Positions 28,687 to 36,985 of a DNA stretch of 64,000 bases are shown here, in pieces; position 1 is the stretch's first letter; every line of letters starts with the position of its first letter. The stretch covers positions 124,001 through 188,000 of the forward strand of contig CAVORB010000020.1 of the NCBI GenBank assembly GCA_963698495.1, read 5' to 3'. The notes under the pieces were generated by a model. It was not told the DNA's origin, made no database searches, and worked only from the letters and a program-made list of their open reading frames with translations. Source of the DNA: CAVORB01 sp963698495. Its GTDB lineage: Bacteria; Pseudomonadota; Gammaproteobacteria; Chromatiales; Chromatiaceae. The position numbers and the translations under genes are program-made.

Positions 28687-29610
28687 ATGCTCAGACAACT
28701 CATGAGAGCCCTCGTTGCCAGCACGCTGCTCGCCGGCAGCGTGCACGCAGCCGATTTGATCAAGACCCACAAACTCGGCGAAGACGTCTACGCCCTGATC
28801 GGACCGCTGACGAACCGCACCCCTGAGAATCTCGGCAACAACGCCAATTTCGGCGTCGTCATCACGGAGGAAGGCGTGGTGCTGATCGACTCGGGCGGCA
28901 CTTATCTGGGCGCGCAGATGATCGACACGGCGATCCGGGAGATCACCGACAAACCCGTCACGGTGGTGATCAACACCGGGGGCCAGGACCACCGCTGGCT
29001 CGGCAACGGCTATTTCAAGGCACGGGGCGCCCGCATCATCGCCAGCGAGAAGGCCGTCGCCGATCAGAAGGCGCGCGCCCGGGACCAGCTCCTCGCGCTG
29101 GGCAGCCTGGTCGGCAGCGAAGGCGTCAAGGGCACCGAGCCCATCTACGCCGACGAGACCTTCGCGGGCGGCAAGACGCTGACCCTGGGCAAGACCCGTT
29201 TCGAGATCCAGGACGCCGGACCTGCTCATACGCCGGGTGACAGCTTCGTCTGGCTGCCCGATCACAAGATCGTATTCAGCGGCGATATCGTCTACATGGA
29301 CCGCATGTTGAGCATCGGCCCCCAGTCCGCGCACCGCGGCTGGATCGAGGCCTTCGAGACCATGGCCGCGCTTGAGCCCGCGGTGGTGGTTCCCGGTCAC
29401 GGGGACCCCGCCGACTTGGCCAAGGCCACCGCCGACACCCACGACTACCTGGTCTTCCTGCGCAAGGCCGTCACCGAGTTCATGGACCAAGGCAGGGGAA
29501 TCGAGGACATCGGCGATCTCGACCAGTCGCGTTTCGACTATCTCGACAACTACGACGTGCTCCATGGACGCAACGCCCAGCGCGTGTTCGAGGAACTGGA
29601 GTGGGAGTGA
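28687..29610 (+). CDS. exported metallo-beta-lactamase-fold hydrolase (SoxH-like) with altered metal motif
   Basis: A 307-residue protein with a signal peptide (MRALVASTLLAGSVHA) and an MBL fold: VVLIDSGGTYLGAQM, AHTPGDSFVWLPDHKIVFSGDIVYMD and VVPGHGDP. The usual HxHxDH loop is replaced by TGGQDH (INTGGQDHRWLGN): the Asp-His pair is kept but the two leading histidines are not, so metal binding must differ. Located 51 bp after the propeller gene. A large part of it is duplicated 3 kb downstream as a broken chimera (31878). Confidence 0.85.
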   Translation: MLRQLMRALVASTLLAGSVHAADLIKTHKLGEDVYALIGPLTNRTPENLGNNANFGVVITEEGVVLIDSGGTYLGAQMIDTAIREITDKPVTVVINTGGQDHRWLGNGYFKARGARIIASEKAVADQKARARDQLLALGSLVGSEGVKGTEPIYADETFAGGKTLTLGKTRFEIQDAGPAHTPGDSFVWLPDHKIVFSGDIVYMDRMLSIGPQSAHRGWIEAFETMAALEPAVVVPGHGDPADLAKATADTHDYLVFLRKAVTEFMDQGRGIEDIGDLDQSRFDYLDNYDVLHGRNAQRVFEELEWE

Positions 29611-29662
29611 GTGTCGTGCGTTGCGTCGAAGGCCAGGCCGATTCGGGTGGCGCAGGCAGCTG

Positions 29663-31552
29663 TCAACGCCTCAGCGCCTGGCCCTCATAGCCAACCTTCG
29701 TTTGCAGCGACTTGACCATGGCGTCGGCCTCCCCACGGTTCGCCAGGGGTCCAACGCGAACGCGATGGTACGCCTTGCCCTCCACTCGGGATTGCTCGAT
29801 GAAGGCGCTGTAGCCTTGCGCCTTGAGTTCCTTCAGGAGCCGCTGGGCGCCGGCCGCCTCGGTCAGACTCGCTACCTGGACGACCCACCCGCCATCGGAC
29901 GGCCCTTCCGCCGGGGGCTCGGCGATCAGTGGCAGCCTCGGCGGGGCGATCGGCAACTTGTCATCAAGGGCCTTCAGCACCGGGGCATCACGCCCGTAGA
30001 CGTCCCCCCGAAATGAGACGCCGGCGTCCTCCAACACCTCTGCGGTCCAATAGAGGATCAGAATCGGCATGGGTTGGGCCAGGTCGACGCGCGTCGTTCG
30101 CTCGGAGGCAATCACCTCGTCGATCCGCGTCCGATCCCAACCCCCGGTTCCCGAAAGGACCAGCTCGGTGAGCTCCAGCGGGCGCTCGACCCGGATGCAA
30201 CCCGAGCTTGCCGTACGCTGAACTTGCTCGAACAGCCGCTTGCTGGGGGTATCGTGCAGGTAAACGAGATGCTCGTTCGGGAACATGAGCTTTACCTGGC
30301 CCAAGGCATTATCCGGGCCAGGATCTTGGCGCAGGACATAGGGGAAGGTTTCGCTGGACCAATCCACCGCGCTTGGCTCGACCTCAGTGCCATCGCGGTC
30401 CAGGATCCTCAATCCCTTATGGCGGACGATATCCGGGTTGTTACGCGCCTCCGGGATGATGTCTTCGCGCAGAATGCCGGGGGGAACGATCCAGGTCGGA
30501 TTGAAGACGACGAACTCAATCTGGTCGCGGAAGATGGGCGTCTCCCGGTAGGTCTTGCCGACTTGCACCCTCGATGACCAGGTTACCTTGCCCCCGCGCA
30601 CCAAATAGACGCGAAAGCCCGCGATATTGACCAGCACCAAGTCTTTCGGAAGGTCGCGCTGCACCCACCGGGCGCGCTCCAGATTGACGCGAATCTGGTC
30701 AATTCGCCTTGCCACCGGAACATTCATGGCGGACAGCGTGGCTGGACCGATCGCACCGTCCGCGGCCAAGCCATGTCGCCGTTGAAACCGCTCGACGGCA
30801 CGCCTGAGGTTCTCGTCGTACAGGTCGTCGTGCTTCGGATCGGATCCGGCGAGGTCCCCGCTCACGCGCAACCGCGCCCGAACGGCTTGCACCCGCGGGT
30901 CAGTCATCTCCGGCTTGAGAACGGGCCCGGAGTCGATGCGGGTCCAGCCTCCTTTGGCGGCGATGGCTCGATAACGTTTCAGCGCCGCCTTGAGCCCGCG
31001 GTAGAAGTCGGGCTCGGGCAGGAGGGCATCGATATGGCTCACTGGGGAGGGCGACGCCATCGCGAGTGTCAACTCGCGGAGCGGATTCGCGGTCACGAGC
31101 TGTCGCTCGAAATTCCAGTTCGGGTCCAGGGTGGCGGGATCGACTTTCCCGTATGCGCGATGGTGTGCCATGCGCAGAAAGGCATCCATGAGCAAGAGCT
31201 CGAGATCCGCCCGTTCCCGCATGGACATCGGCTGGGTCCCTGAGAGCATCTCCGTCAGGACCCGGCGGTGGTAATCGTCGGGATTAAGACCGTACGCTAG
31301 CATTCCTTCAATGCCGGCCACGACGTCTCGGATCCTCTTGTCGTCGAAGGCTGGGGCATAGGCACGCTGTTCGTAGAAATCGGTGATGAGCCCGACTGCC
31401 GCGATCGTGGCCCCCTGGACTTCGAGGCTCCCGCTCTGCCGCATCGCCTCGACGCGAGCGGTAAGCTCGAGGTTCGCCTTGGCCGAGGCGACCGAGACAA
31501 CGACGAAGGACAAAAGGAACAGTAGGGCCAGGGGCCAAGGGTGAAGACGCAT
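29663..31552 (-). CDS. L,D-transpeptidase (YcbB/LdtD type) with C-terminal SPOR domain
   Basis: A 629-residue periplasmic enzyme forming 3-3 cross-links in peptidoglycan. Signal/anchor helix at residues 1-25 (MRLHPWPLALLFLLSFVVVS), a scaffold domain, a peptidoglycan-binding unit (AVERFQRRHGLAADGAIGPATL) and a YkuD catalytic domain with HDTPSKRLF and the nucleophile Cys in SSGCIRVE. A SPOR-like repeat (WVVQVASLTEAAGAQRLLKEL...YHRVRVGPLANRGEAD) follows at the C-terminus, which would target denuded septal glycan; this extension is less common in the family. ATG 31552 chosen; 31591 is possible. Convergent with the metallohydrolase. Confidence 0.92.
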   Translation of the reverse strand: MRLHPWPLALLFLLSFVVVSVASAKANLELTARVEAMRQSGSLEVQGATIAAVGLITDFYEQRAYAPAFDDKRIRDVVAGIEGMLAYGLNPDDYHRRVLTEMLSGTQPMSMRERADLELLLMDAFLRMAHHRAYGKVDPATLDPNWNFERQLVTANPLRELTLAMASPSPVSHIDALLPEPDFYRGLKAALKRYRAIAAKGGWTRIDSGPVLKPEMTDPRVQAVRARLRVSGDLAGSDPKHDDLYDENLRRAVERFQRRHGLAADGAIGPATLSAMNVPVARRIDQIRVNLERARWVQRDLPKDLVLVNIAGFRVYLVRGGKVTWSSRVQVGKTYRETPIFRDQIEFVVFNPTWIVPPGILREDIIPEARNNPDIVRHKGLRILDRDGTEVEPSAVDWSSETFPYVLRQDPGPDNALGQVKLMFPNEHLVYLHDTPSKRLFEQVQRTASSGCIRVERPLELTELVLSGTGGWDRTRIDEVIASERTTRVDLAQPMPILILYWTAEVLEDAGVSFRGDVYGRDAPVLKALDDKLPIAPPRLPLIAEPPAEGPSDGGWVVQVASLTEAAGAQRLLKELKAQGYSAFIEQSRVEGKAYHRVRVGPLANRGEADAMVKSLQTKVGYEGQALRR

Positions 31553-31865
31553 CACAACGCTCTGGACATGGGACCGGAGAGGGGGTGGCAAGTGTAGCTG
31601 TCAGGCCACGGAAACGCCACGGAGTACGGCCCTGGCTCGAAGCCAACGCGGCGCCTGATCAGGGGCAAACCATGCTCTAGCCCCAAAGGAAATATCGGCC
31701 CGAATCCCGCGCCTCGATAACAAAGTGCCACGCAAGACCACCGTTTGCGCCAGGCATCGTGCCTATGCTGGAACCATGCGAACCCACCTCGAAATCGGTG
31801 ACGGCAAAGACAGCACATCGGTCGTCCATGTTTCCAGTGACCTGATCTCGGGCGGATCGCCAACA

Positions 31866-31957
31866 AGGAGACCGGCCATGTCGTTCGACCTGATCAACAC
31901 CCTCCCCAACCGCGAGATAGAGACCCATGCTTGCGTGGCCTCAGCCGCGCTGATCGA
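31866..31957 (+). repeat. 92 bp repeat, copy A (with 36548-36639)
   Basis: About 92% identical (7 differences in 92 positions by eye) to 36548-36639. It starts at AGGAGACCGGCCATG and carries a ribosome site, start codon and the first 27 codons of a small ORF. It ends at the 9-base GCTGATCGA where copy A switches to metallohydrolase sequence. Confidence 0.85.
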
Positions 31958-32455
31958 CTCGGGCGGCACCTATCTGGGCGCGCAGATGATCGACACGGCG
32001 ATCCGGGAGGTCACCGACAAGCCCGGACCCTGGGCAAGACCCGTTTCGAGATCCAGGACGCCGGACCTGCTCATACGCCGGGTGACAGCTTCGTCTGGCT
32101 GCCCGATCACAAGATCGTATTCGGCAGGGATATCGTCTACTTCGACCGCATGTTGAGCATCGGGCCTCAGTCCGCGCACCGCGGCTGGATCGAGGCCTTC
32201 GAGACCATGGCCGCGCTGCAACCCGCGGTGGTGGTTCCCGGTCACGGGGACCCCGCCGACTTGGCCAAGGCCACCGCCGACACCCACGACTACCTGGTCT
32301 TCCTGCGCAAGGCCGTCACCGAGTTCATGGACCAAGGCAGGGGAATCGAGGACATCGGCGATCTCGACCAGTCGCGTTTCGGCTATCTCGACAACTACGA
32401 CGTGCTCCACGGACGCAACGCGCAGCGCGTGTTCGAGGAGCTGGAGTGGGAGTGA
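31878..32455 (+). pseudogene. chimeric, internally deleted duplicate of the metallohydrolase gene
   Basis: The first 24 codons (MSFDLINTLPNREIETHACV) come from the small repeated ORF seen intact at 36560. At GCTGATCGA (31949-31957), a 9-base sequence present in both parents, it switches to the MBL gene (DSGGTYLGAQM). After GACAAGCCCG it jumps to GACCCTGGGC (junction 32025/32026), deleting what corresponds to 28958-29180 (223 bp). 223 is not a multiple of three, so the reading frame is lost; the remaining MBL part (LGKTRFEIQDAG to EELEWE, stop 32455) is open in another frame and about 95% identical to 29181-29610. It cannot make the normal enzyme. Confidence 0.85.
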
Positions 32456-32848
32456 TCGTGCAGGGTCGCGTCGCAGCCGCCCGCTATCGCTGACGGGCGG
32501 TGCCCCGCGGCGGGAAGATGACGTCCTCGGATTCGTCTACCACTGCTCGCCAATCGTTGACACGACCCGCGACAACAGACGGCGCTCATCTCGGGCGATC
32601 GCGCTCAATTTGGCCCTATCGATTATCCGGTGACCGCGCCTGAAAACGCCAAGACCGGACGTCTCCGGATTGGGGCCACACGTGGCGCAGATCCGCCGGG
32701 AATCCGGCGATGGCCATCAATCCGTGTCCCTGTCGCCGGTTATCTCGTGGTCCCCGAATCGTTCGATGCCGAGGCGGCGAACCCCCGCAATGCCGCTCCG
32801 GCACCGACGGAAGGCCAACCTGAACCCGACGCAACGAAGGAGAGCGAT
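32456..32848. other. 393 bp without a supportable gene, upstream of glutamate decarboxylase
   Basis: Its left edge still shows weak resemblance to the DNA after the intact metallohydrolase gene (GTCGTGC, GCGTCG), suggesting the duplicated segment ends here. The rest presumably contains the gad promoter. In-frame codons upstream of ATG 32849 have no family similarity. Confidence 0.5.
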
Positions 32849-34237
32849 ATGTTGACCAAGAAGATCGAGGCATCGAGCCCGGACGAGGCGGATGCGCTGC
32901 TTGCGCCCGCCTACGGGCGCCGCGGCATGATCCGGCCGGTGCCCAAGTTCCGTCTCCCCGAGCACCAGACGGACCCCGACACCGCCTACAACGTCATCCA
33001 CGATGAGTTGATGCTCGATGGCAATTCCCGGCTGAACATGGCGACCTTCGTGACGACCTGGATGGAGCCCCAGGCCGAAAAGCTGATGGCCGAGTCCTTC
33101 GACAAGACCATGATCGACAAGGACGAGTATCCACAGACGGCCGCGATCGAGGAGCGCTGTATCAACATCGTTTCCAACCTGTTCAACGCACCAGACCAGG
33201 GTGTCGGGGCGTCGGCAATCGGCTCCAGTGAGGCGGTGATGCTGGCCGGCATGGCGCTGAAATGGCGCTGGCGCGATCGCCGTCGCGCACAAGGCAAACC
33301 GACCGACAAACCCAACCTGATCCTCGGCGCCAATGTCCAGGTCGTGTGGGAGAAGTTCTGCCGCTATTGGGAGATCGAGCCCAAGTACATTCCCATGGAG
33401 AAGGGCCGGTACGTGATCACGCCGGAAGAGGTGCTGGAGCAGACCGACGAGAACACCATCGGCGTGGTCGCGATCCTCGGCACCACCTTCACGGGAGAGC
33501 TCGAGCCCATCGAGGCGATCCACGACGCCCTGGTCAAACAGAACGCCGAAACCGGCCGGGAGGTCCCGATGCACGTCGATGCCGCCAGCGGCGGTTTCGT
33601 CGCGCCCTTTCTGCACCCGGAGCTTAAGTGGGACTTCCGGCTACCGCTGGTCAAGTCCGTCAATGTCTCGGGCCACAAGTACGGCCTCGTCTATCCGGGC
33701 ATCGGATGGGTGGTCTGGCGCAGCCATGAGGACCTGCCGGAGGACCTGATATTCCACGTCAACTATCTGGGCGGCGAAATGCCGACGTTCACGTTGAACT
33801 TCTCGCGTCCCGGCAACCAGGTCGTCGCCCAGCACTACAACTTCCTGCGCCTGGGGTGGGCCGGCTATACGCAGATCATGGAGGTGCTGGGAGAGACCGC
33901 GACCGGCCTCGCCAAAGGCATCGGCGCGGTCGGTCCGTTCGAGCTCATCAGCGACGGCAGCAGCATCCCCGTGTTTGCGTTCAAGCTCAAGGACGAGGTC
34001 ACCAGCTACAGCGTGTTCGATATTTCCGACAAGCTGCGCGAGTATGGATTGCAGGTGCCAGCCTACACCATGCCGGAGCACGCAGAGGACGTTGCGGTTC
34101 TGCGCATCGTTGTCAGGGAGGGCTTCAGCGCGGACATGGCCAGCATGTTGCTCGATGACATCAAGAAGGCGGTCGAGCACTTCGAAGGCCTGACGGGGCA
34201 TATCGCCAAGGCCCCGGCACCCCAGTTTGCCCACTGA
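32849..34237 (+). CDS. gad: glutamate decarboxylase
   Basis: A 462-residue PLP enzyme converting glutamate to GABA and CO2, consuming a proton. It aligns in pattern with GadA/GadB: IHDELMLDGNSRLNMATFVTTWMEPQAEKLM, a substrate/PLP core HVDAASGGF (242-250) and the Schiff-base Lys277 in NVSGHKYGLVYPG. Length is close to E. coli GadB (466). ATG 32849 follows an AAGGAG site with 6-base spacing. No gadC antiporter is adjacent. Possible roles are acid stress or GABA shunt. Confidence 0.95.
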   Translation: MLTKKIEASSPDEADALLAPAYGRRGMIRPVPKFRLPEHQTDPDTAYNVIHDELMLDGNSRLNMATFVTTWMEPQAEKLMAESFDKTMIDKDEYPQTAAIEERCINIVSNLFNAPDQGVGASAIGSSEAVMLAGMALKWRWRDRRRAQGKPTDKPNLILGANVQVVWEKFCRYWEIEPKYIPMEKGRYVITPEEVLEQTDENTIGVVAILGTTFTGELEPIEAIHDALVKQNAETGREVPMHVDAASGGFVAPFLHPELKWDFRLPLVKSVNVSGHKYGLVYPGIGWVVWRSHEDLPEDLIFHVNYLGGEMPTFTLNFSRPGNQVVAQHYNFLRLGWAGYTQIMEVLGETATGLAKGIGAVGPFELISDGSSIPVFAFKLKDEVTSYSVFDISDKLREYGLQVPAYTMPEHAEDVAVLRIVVREGFSADMASMLLDDIKKAVEHFEGLTGHIAKAPAPQFAH

Positions 34238-34342
34238 TTCGGCGATCTCACGACGAGATCCCCGCAGCGGCCGGGGCGGCGCGCGTGCCGCCCCCGCTCG
34301 CATCGCCTCGCGACCGCTCCACGCTGGCGACGCAGCCTGGAT

Positions 34343-34993
34343 TCACGGACTGTTCGCATTCGCATCCTTATCCCGCCCCGCCGGCATTGGCTGCCTTCGC
34401 CGCCCGCGAAACAGGTAGACGATCATCGCGGCCACCCCGATCACGACCATGCCGATGACCCAGGGGTTGAGCTTGCGTAGGAATCCATCCACCGCATGCA
34501 GGTGCTCGGAAAGATAGAAGGTTCCCAAGCCCCAGAGGCCAACCCAAAGCACCGCCCCGATGATGTTGAAAGCGGTGAATACCCACCAGCGCATCTCGAG
34601 GATTCCGGCAACGATGCCGTTGAGCTGGCGTGGGCCATCCAGGAAGCGCGCCAGGAGGATGAAGCCGCCGCCATAGCGCTCGAACAGCGCAGCGATCCTG
34701 GCTTCCCGCGCCTCATTGACGCCGAGCTTGCGCAACAGGGGCCGGCCCCCGAGCTTTCCGATCAGGTAGCCCAGGCTGTTGCCCGTCACCGCGGCGAGCA
34801 CGGCCAGCACTACTACAAGACCAATGTGCAGATGGCCGCGTGCGGACTCCAGCGCGGCAGCCATGAGGACGGTCTGGCCGGGCGCCGGCAGTCCGAAGCC
34901 TTCGACCGAAATCGCGCCGGCCACGCCGACGTAGCCGTAGCGCTCGACCAGGGGTTGCGCCGCCACCACTGCGTCTTCGAGGTCTTCGAGCAT
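34343..34993 (-). CDS. DedA family membrane protein
   Basis: At least 216 residues of a DedA/SNARE-associated (VTT domain) protein: ERYGYVGVAGAISVEGFGLPAPG, GNSLGYLIGKLGG, RYGGGFILLARFLDGPRQLNGIVAG (the conserved Arg-Phe/Pro region) and IIGAVLWVGLWGLGTFYL, then a basic tail. ATG 34993 is the safe start. Upstream, the protein-like sequence APVQAQTSHELPASAAH continues in this frame, while a signal-like MGRIIRLTRALRENLRIGLLG starts at 35121 in the neighbouring frame, so the true gene may begin at 35121 with a missing base near 35057. DedA proteins act in lipid/polyprenyl-phosphate flipping and membrane energetics. Confidence 0.85.
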   Translation of the reverse strand: MLEDLEDAVVAAQPLVERYGYVGVAGAISVEGFGLPAPGQTVLMAAALESARGHLHIGLVVVLAVLAAVTGNSLGYLIGKLGGRPLLRKLGVNEAREARIAALFERYGGGFILLARFLDGPRQLNGIVAGILEMRWWVFTAFNIIGAVLWVGLWGLGTFYLSEHLHAVDGFLRKLNPWVIGMVVIGVAAMIVYLFRGRRRQPMPAGRDKDANANSP

Positions 34994-35159
34994 ATGCGCG
35001 GCCGACGCAGGGAGCTCGTGCGAAGTTTGCGCCTGCACGGGCGCCACGCCACCAGCAAGCCCAGCAGGCCAATCCTCAGGTTTTCCCGCAGCGCGCGTGT
35101 CAATCGGATGATGCGCCCCATGTCTTGCGCCTGTGGTTGCGATGAAGCGCCTGTGGGGC

Positions 35160-35495
35160 TCAAGTCCCACCCAACTGCGCGAAGATGCAGTCGAGGGCGG
35201 GTTGATTGGTCCCAGTCGGATAGAAGCTGTTGATGTCGTTGCTGAACGTGGCCTTGTCGATCTCGCCAGCCCAGAGCTTGCTGGACTCGTCGGCGAAATA
35301 GACATCGGAGCTATTGATGTCCAACAGATACTCGATGGGTTGATTGCCGATGCTGTGCTTGCCGCAGTTGGCGGCAAGCTGATTGAGAAACGCGTTCGAT
35401 TGCGGGCTCTCGGGAGCGAAGCCACCGGCACCGCAGCCCGAAAGCGCAAGGGCGATGACGACGAGAACTAGAGCTTGGGGATCGATGTGCCTCAT
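35160..35495 (-). CDS. small lipoprotein of unknown function
   Basis: A 111-residue protein with a lipoprotein signal: hydrophobic VLVVIALALSGC with the lipobox LSGC at residues 18-21, so Cys21 should be lipidated. The mature part has two more cysteines (NCGKHS and DCIFAQ) that could form a disulfide. No family recognised. It lies just upstream of the DedA gene on the same strand. Confidence 0.7.
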   Translation of the reverse strand: MRHIDPQALVLVVIALALSGCGAGGFAPESPQSNAFLNQLAANCGKHSIGNQPIEYLLDINSSDVYFADESSKLWAGEIDKATFSNDINSFYPTGTNQPALDCIFAQLGGT

Positions 35496-35766
35496 AGGTG
35501 GCTCCTCGTGTTAATGGTGTGTGCCGAATCCGGAATGATCTCGCGAATCGCTCGCCCGGCGCCGGTGGCGAGCAGAAAATGGCAGCGCTCCCAAGAAATG
35601 ATCCGAAGAAGCTCTGTCGATCACGATCTGCTGAGCTGGCATCCACCACTCGGCTGGGATGGGCGCCGAAGGGGGAACAACAAGGTCTCGTCGCCGCCCT
35701 GAGCCGCACCCACCGCAGGGGCTCGTGACCAGTGGCCCAAGCGCTCGGACGATGACCGGACCGCCG

Positions 35767-35958
35767 CTATTTCTTCCCGGCCTCAACTTGCGCCACTGCC
35801 TCCTTGAGCGCCTGCAGGACGAGCCTTCTCGCCTCCTGATCGTCGACGTCCGGGACCTCCCACCCGATAATTCGGCAGTACTTCTTCACCAGATGGTCGA
35901 TGTCGTGAACGATCTCGTCGCGATACCGCACCACTTCGATTTTTTCCAGGCCAGGCAT
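35767..35958 (-). CDS. 63-residue hypothetical protein
   Basis: A small charged soluble protein (MPGLEKIEVVRYRDEIVHDIDHLVKKYCRI...) predicted mostly helical. It has a good ribosome site (AGAGGAG, about 10 bases before ATG 35958) and protein-like composition. Family unknown. Isolated, between two gene-poor stretches. Confidence 0.6.
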   Translation of the reverse strand: MPGLEKIEVVRYRDEIVHDIDHLVKKYCRIIGWEVPDVDDQEARRLVLQALKEAVAQVEAGKK

Positions 35959-36559
35959 TGCTTGCTTCTCCTCTTACGCTTGCTCAACGAAACGCGGTCC
36001 GTTCGCCCAGAGCATGTCCGCCACACCTCGGCGTACCCGGCGGATGGTGACCGGCCATTGCAGGATGTCCTGGTTTGCCCGGTGGCGATCGTACGCCTGT
36101 GCGAGCGCTTCGGGTACCCAAAGCACACCTCCGGTTTCATTCGGCCCCGCAGCACAGACGTACGGCAGCGCACATTATCGGGAGAAGCCGAGTTGAACAG
36201 CGTTCCCCCCCAGCCTAGCCGCGAACCGAGGACGGTCGAGGGCTTCGGCTCCCGACAAGAAAGAACGGGTACGCCGATTTCAACAGCGCGTTGTCTCACT
36301 GTCGAGTCTTCCGCCGGCAAGAAACCGATCCCCGCGTTGCAGAGTTGCGGCGCCCGATCACGGTTTGCTCCGCCGTTCGCACCTATCCTGGGACCAGACG
36401 ATGCCAAATCGGACTCAGGCTCCGCGAAAACACTGAGATCGCGGTCTGCGGCTACTGAATCAGCGGCAGCCTGGCCCACGGGATCGCCACCTACTGCCCG
36501 ACAGCCGAGGCGTTGAGCGTGAGCCGACACCGCGCGGGTCGTTACCGAGGAGACCGGCC
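35959..36559. other. 601 bp gene-poor region
   Basis: No frame on either strand has a recognisable motif or codon bias like the real genes. It ends at the second copy of the 92 bp repeat. Possibly decayed DNA in the segment that separates algZ/algR from hemC. Confidence 0.5.
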
Positions 36560-36639
36560 ATGTGGTTCGACCTGATCATCATCCTCCCCAACCGCGAGAT
36601 AGAGACCTATGCTCACGTTGCCTCAGCCGCGCTGATCGA
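36548..36639 (+). repeat. 92 bp repeat, copy B (with 31866-31957)
   Basis: The partner of the copy at 31866. Here the repeat continues into an intact 43-codon ORF rather than into metallohydrolase sequence. Confidence 0.85.
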
Positions 36640-36691
36640 GCAATGGGTACGGGCGATGTTCCCCACCGCTGTCGACTGGCGCGTAGTCTGA
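36560..36691 (+). CDS. 43-residue small ORF, intact version of the repeated sequence
   Basis: ATG at 36560 after AGGAGACCGGCC (AGGAG 7 bases upstream) encodes MWFDLIIILPNREIETYAHV and then ASAALIEQWVRAMFPTAVDW before RVV and stop. The conservation of the ribosome site, start and most codons between two copies 4.7 kb apart suggests a former or present gene. No family is recognised and a function cannot be assigned; it could be the 5' stub of a longer lost gene. Confidence 0.4.
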   Translation: MWFDLIIILPNREIETYAHVASAALIEQWVRAMFPTAVDWRVV

Positions 36692-36985
36692 ACCCGAGCT
36701 GCCGCCGAGCCGATCCCGCCTGATAGGCCGCCGGATTACCCTCGACTGCGCCCCGGTCCGGCCCCGCCGCGAAACCAGGCTGACACGCGACCCTTCACCC
36801 GCGCTCGCGCAAGGCCACGCCAGGTTCGCGAGAACCCCTCGAATACCGCCCCATCGTCTTTCCGCCTGAGACGTGGGCTAACGGACAACGGGCTGGAATG
36901 GCGCCCCTGCGCCGAACATGCGGTTTTGTTAGATTGCGCATTGAGCGTGACCCCCTTAGCATCCTGACCTTTTTCGGCAAGCATC

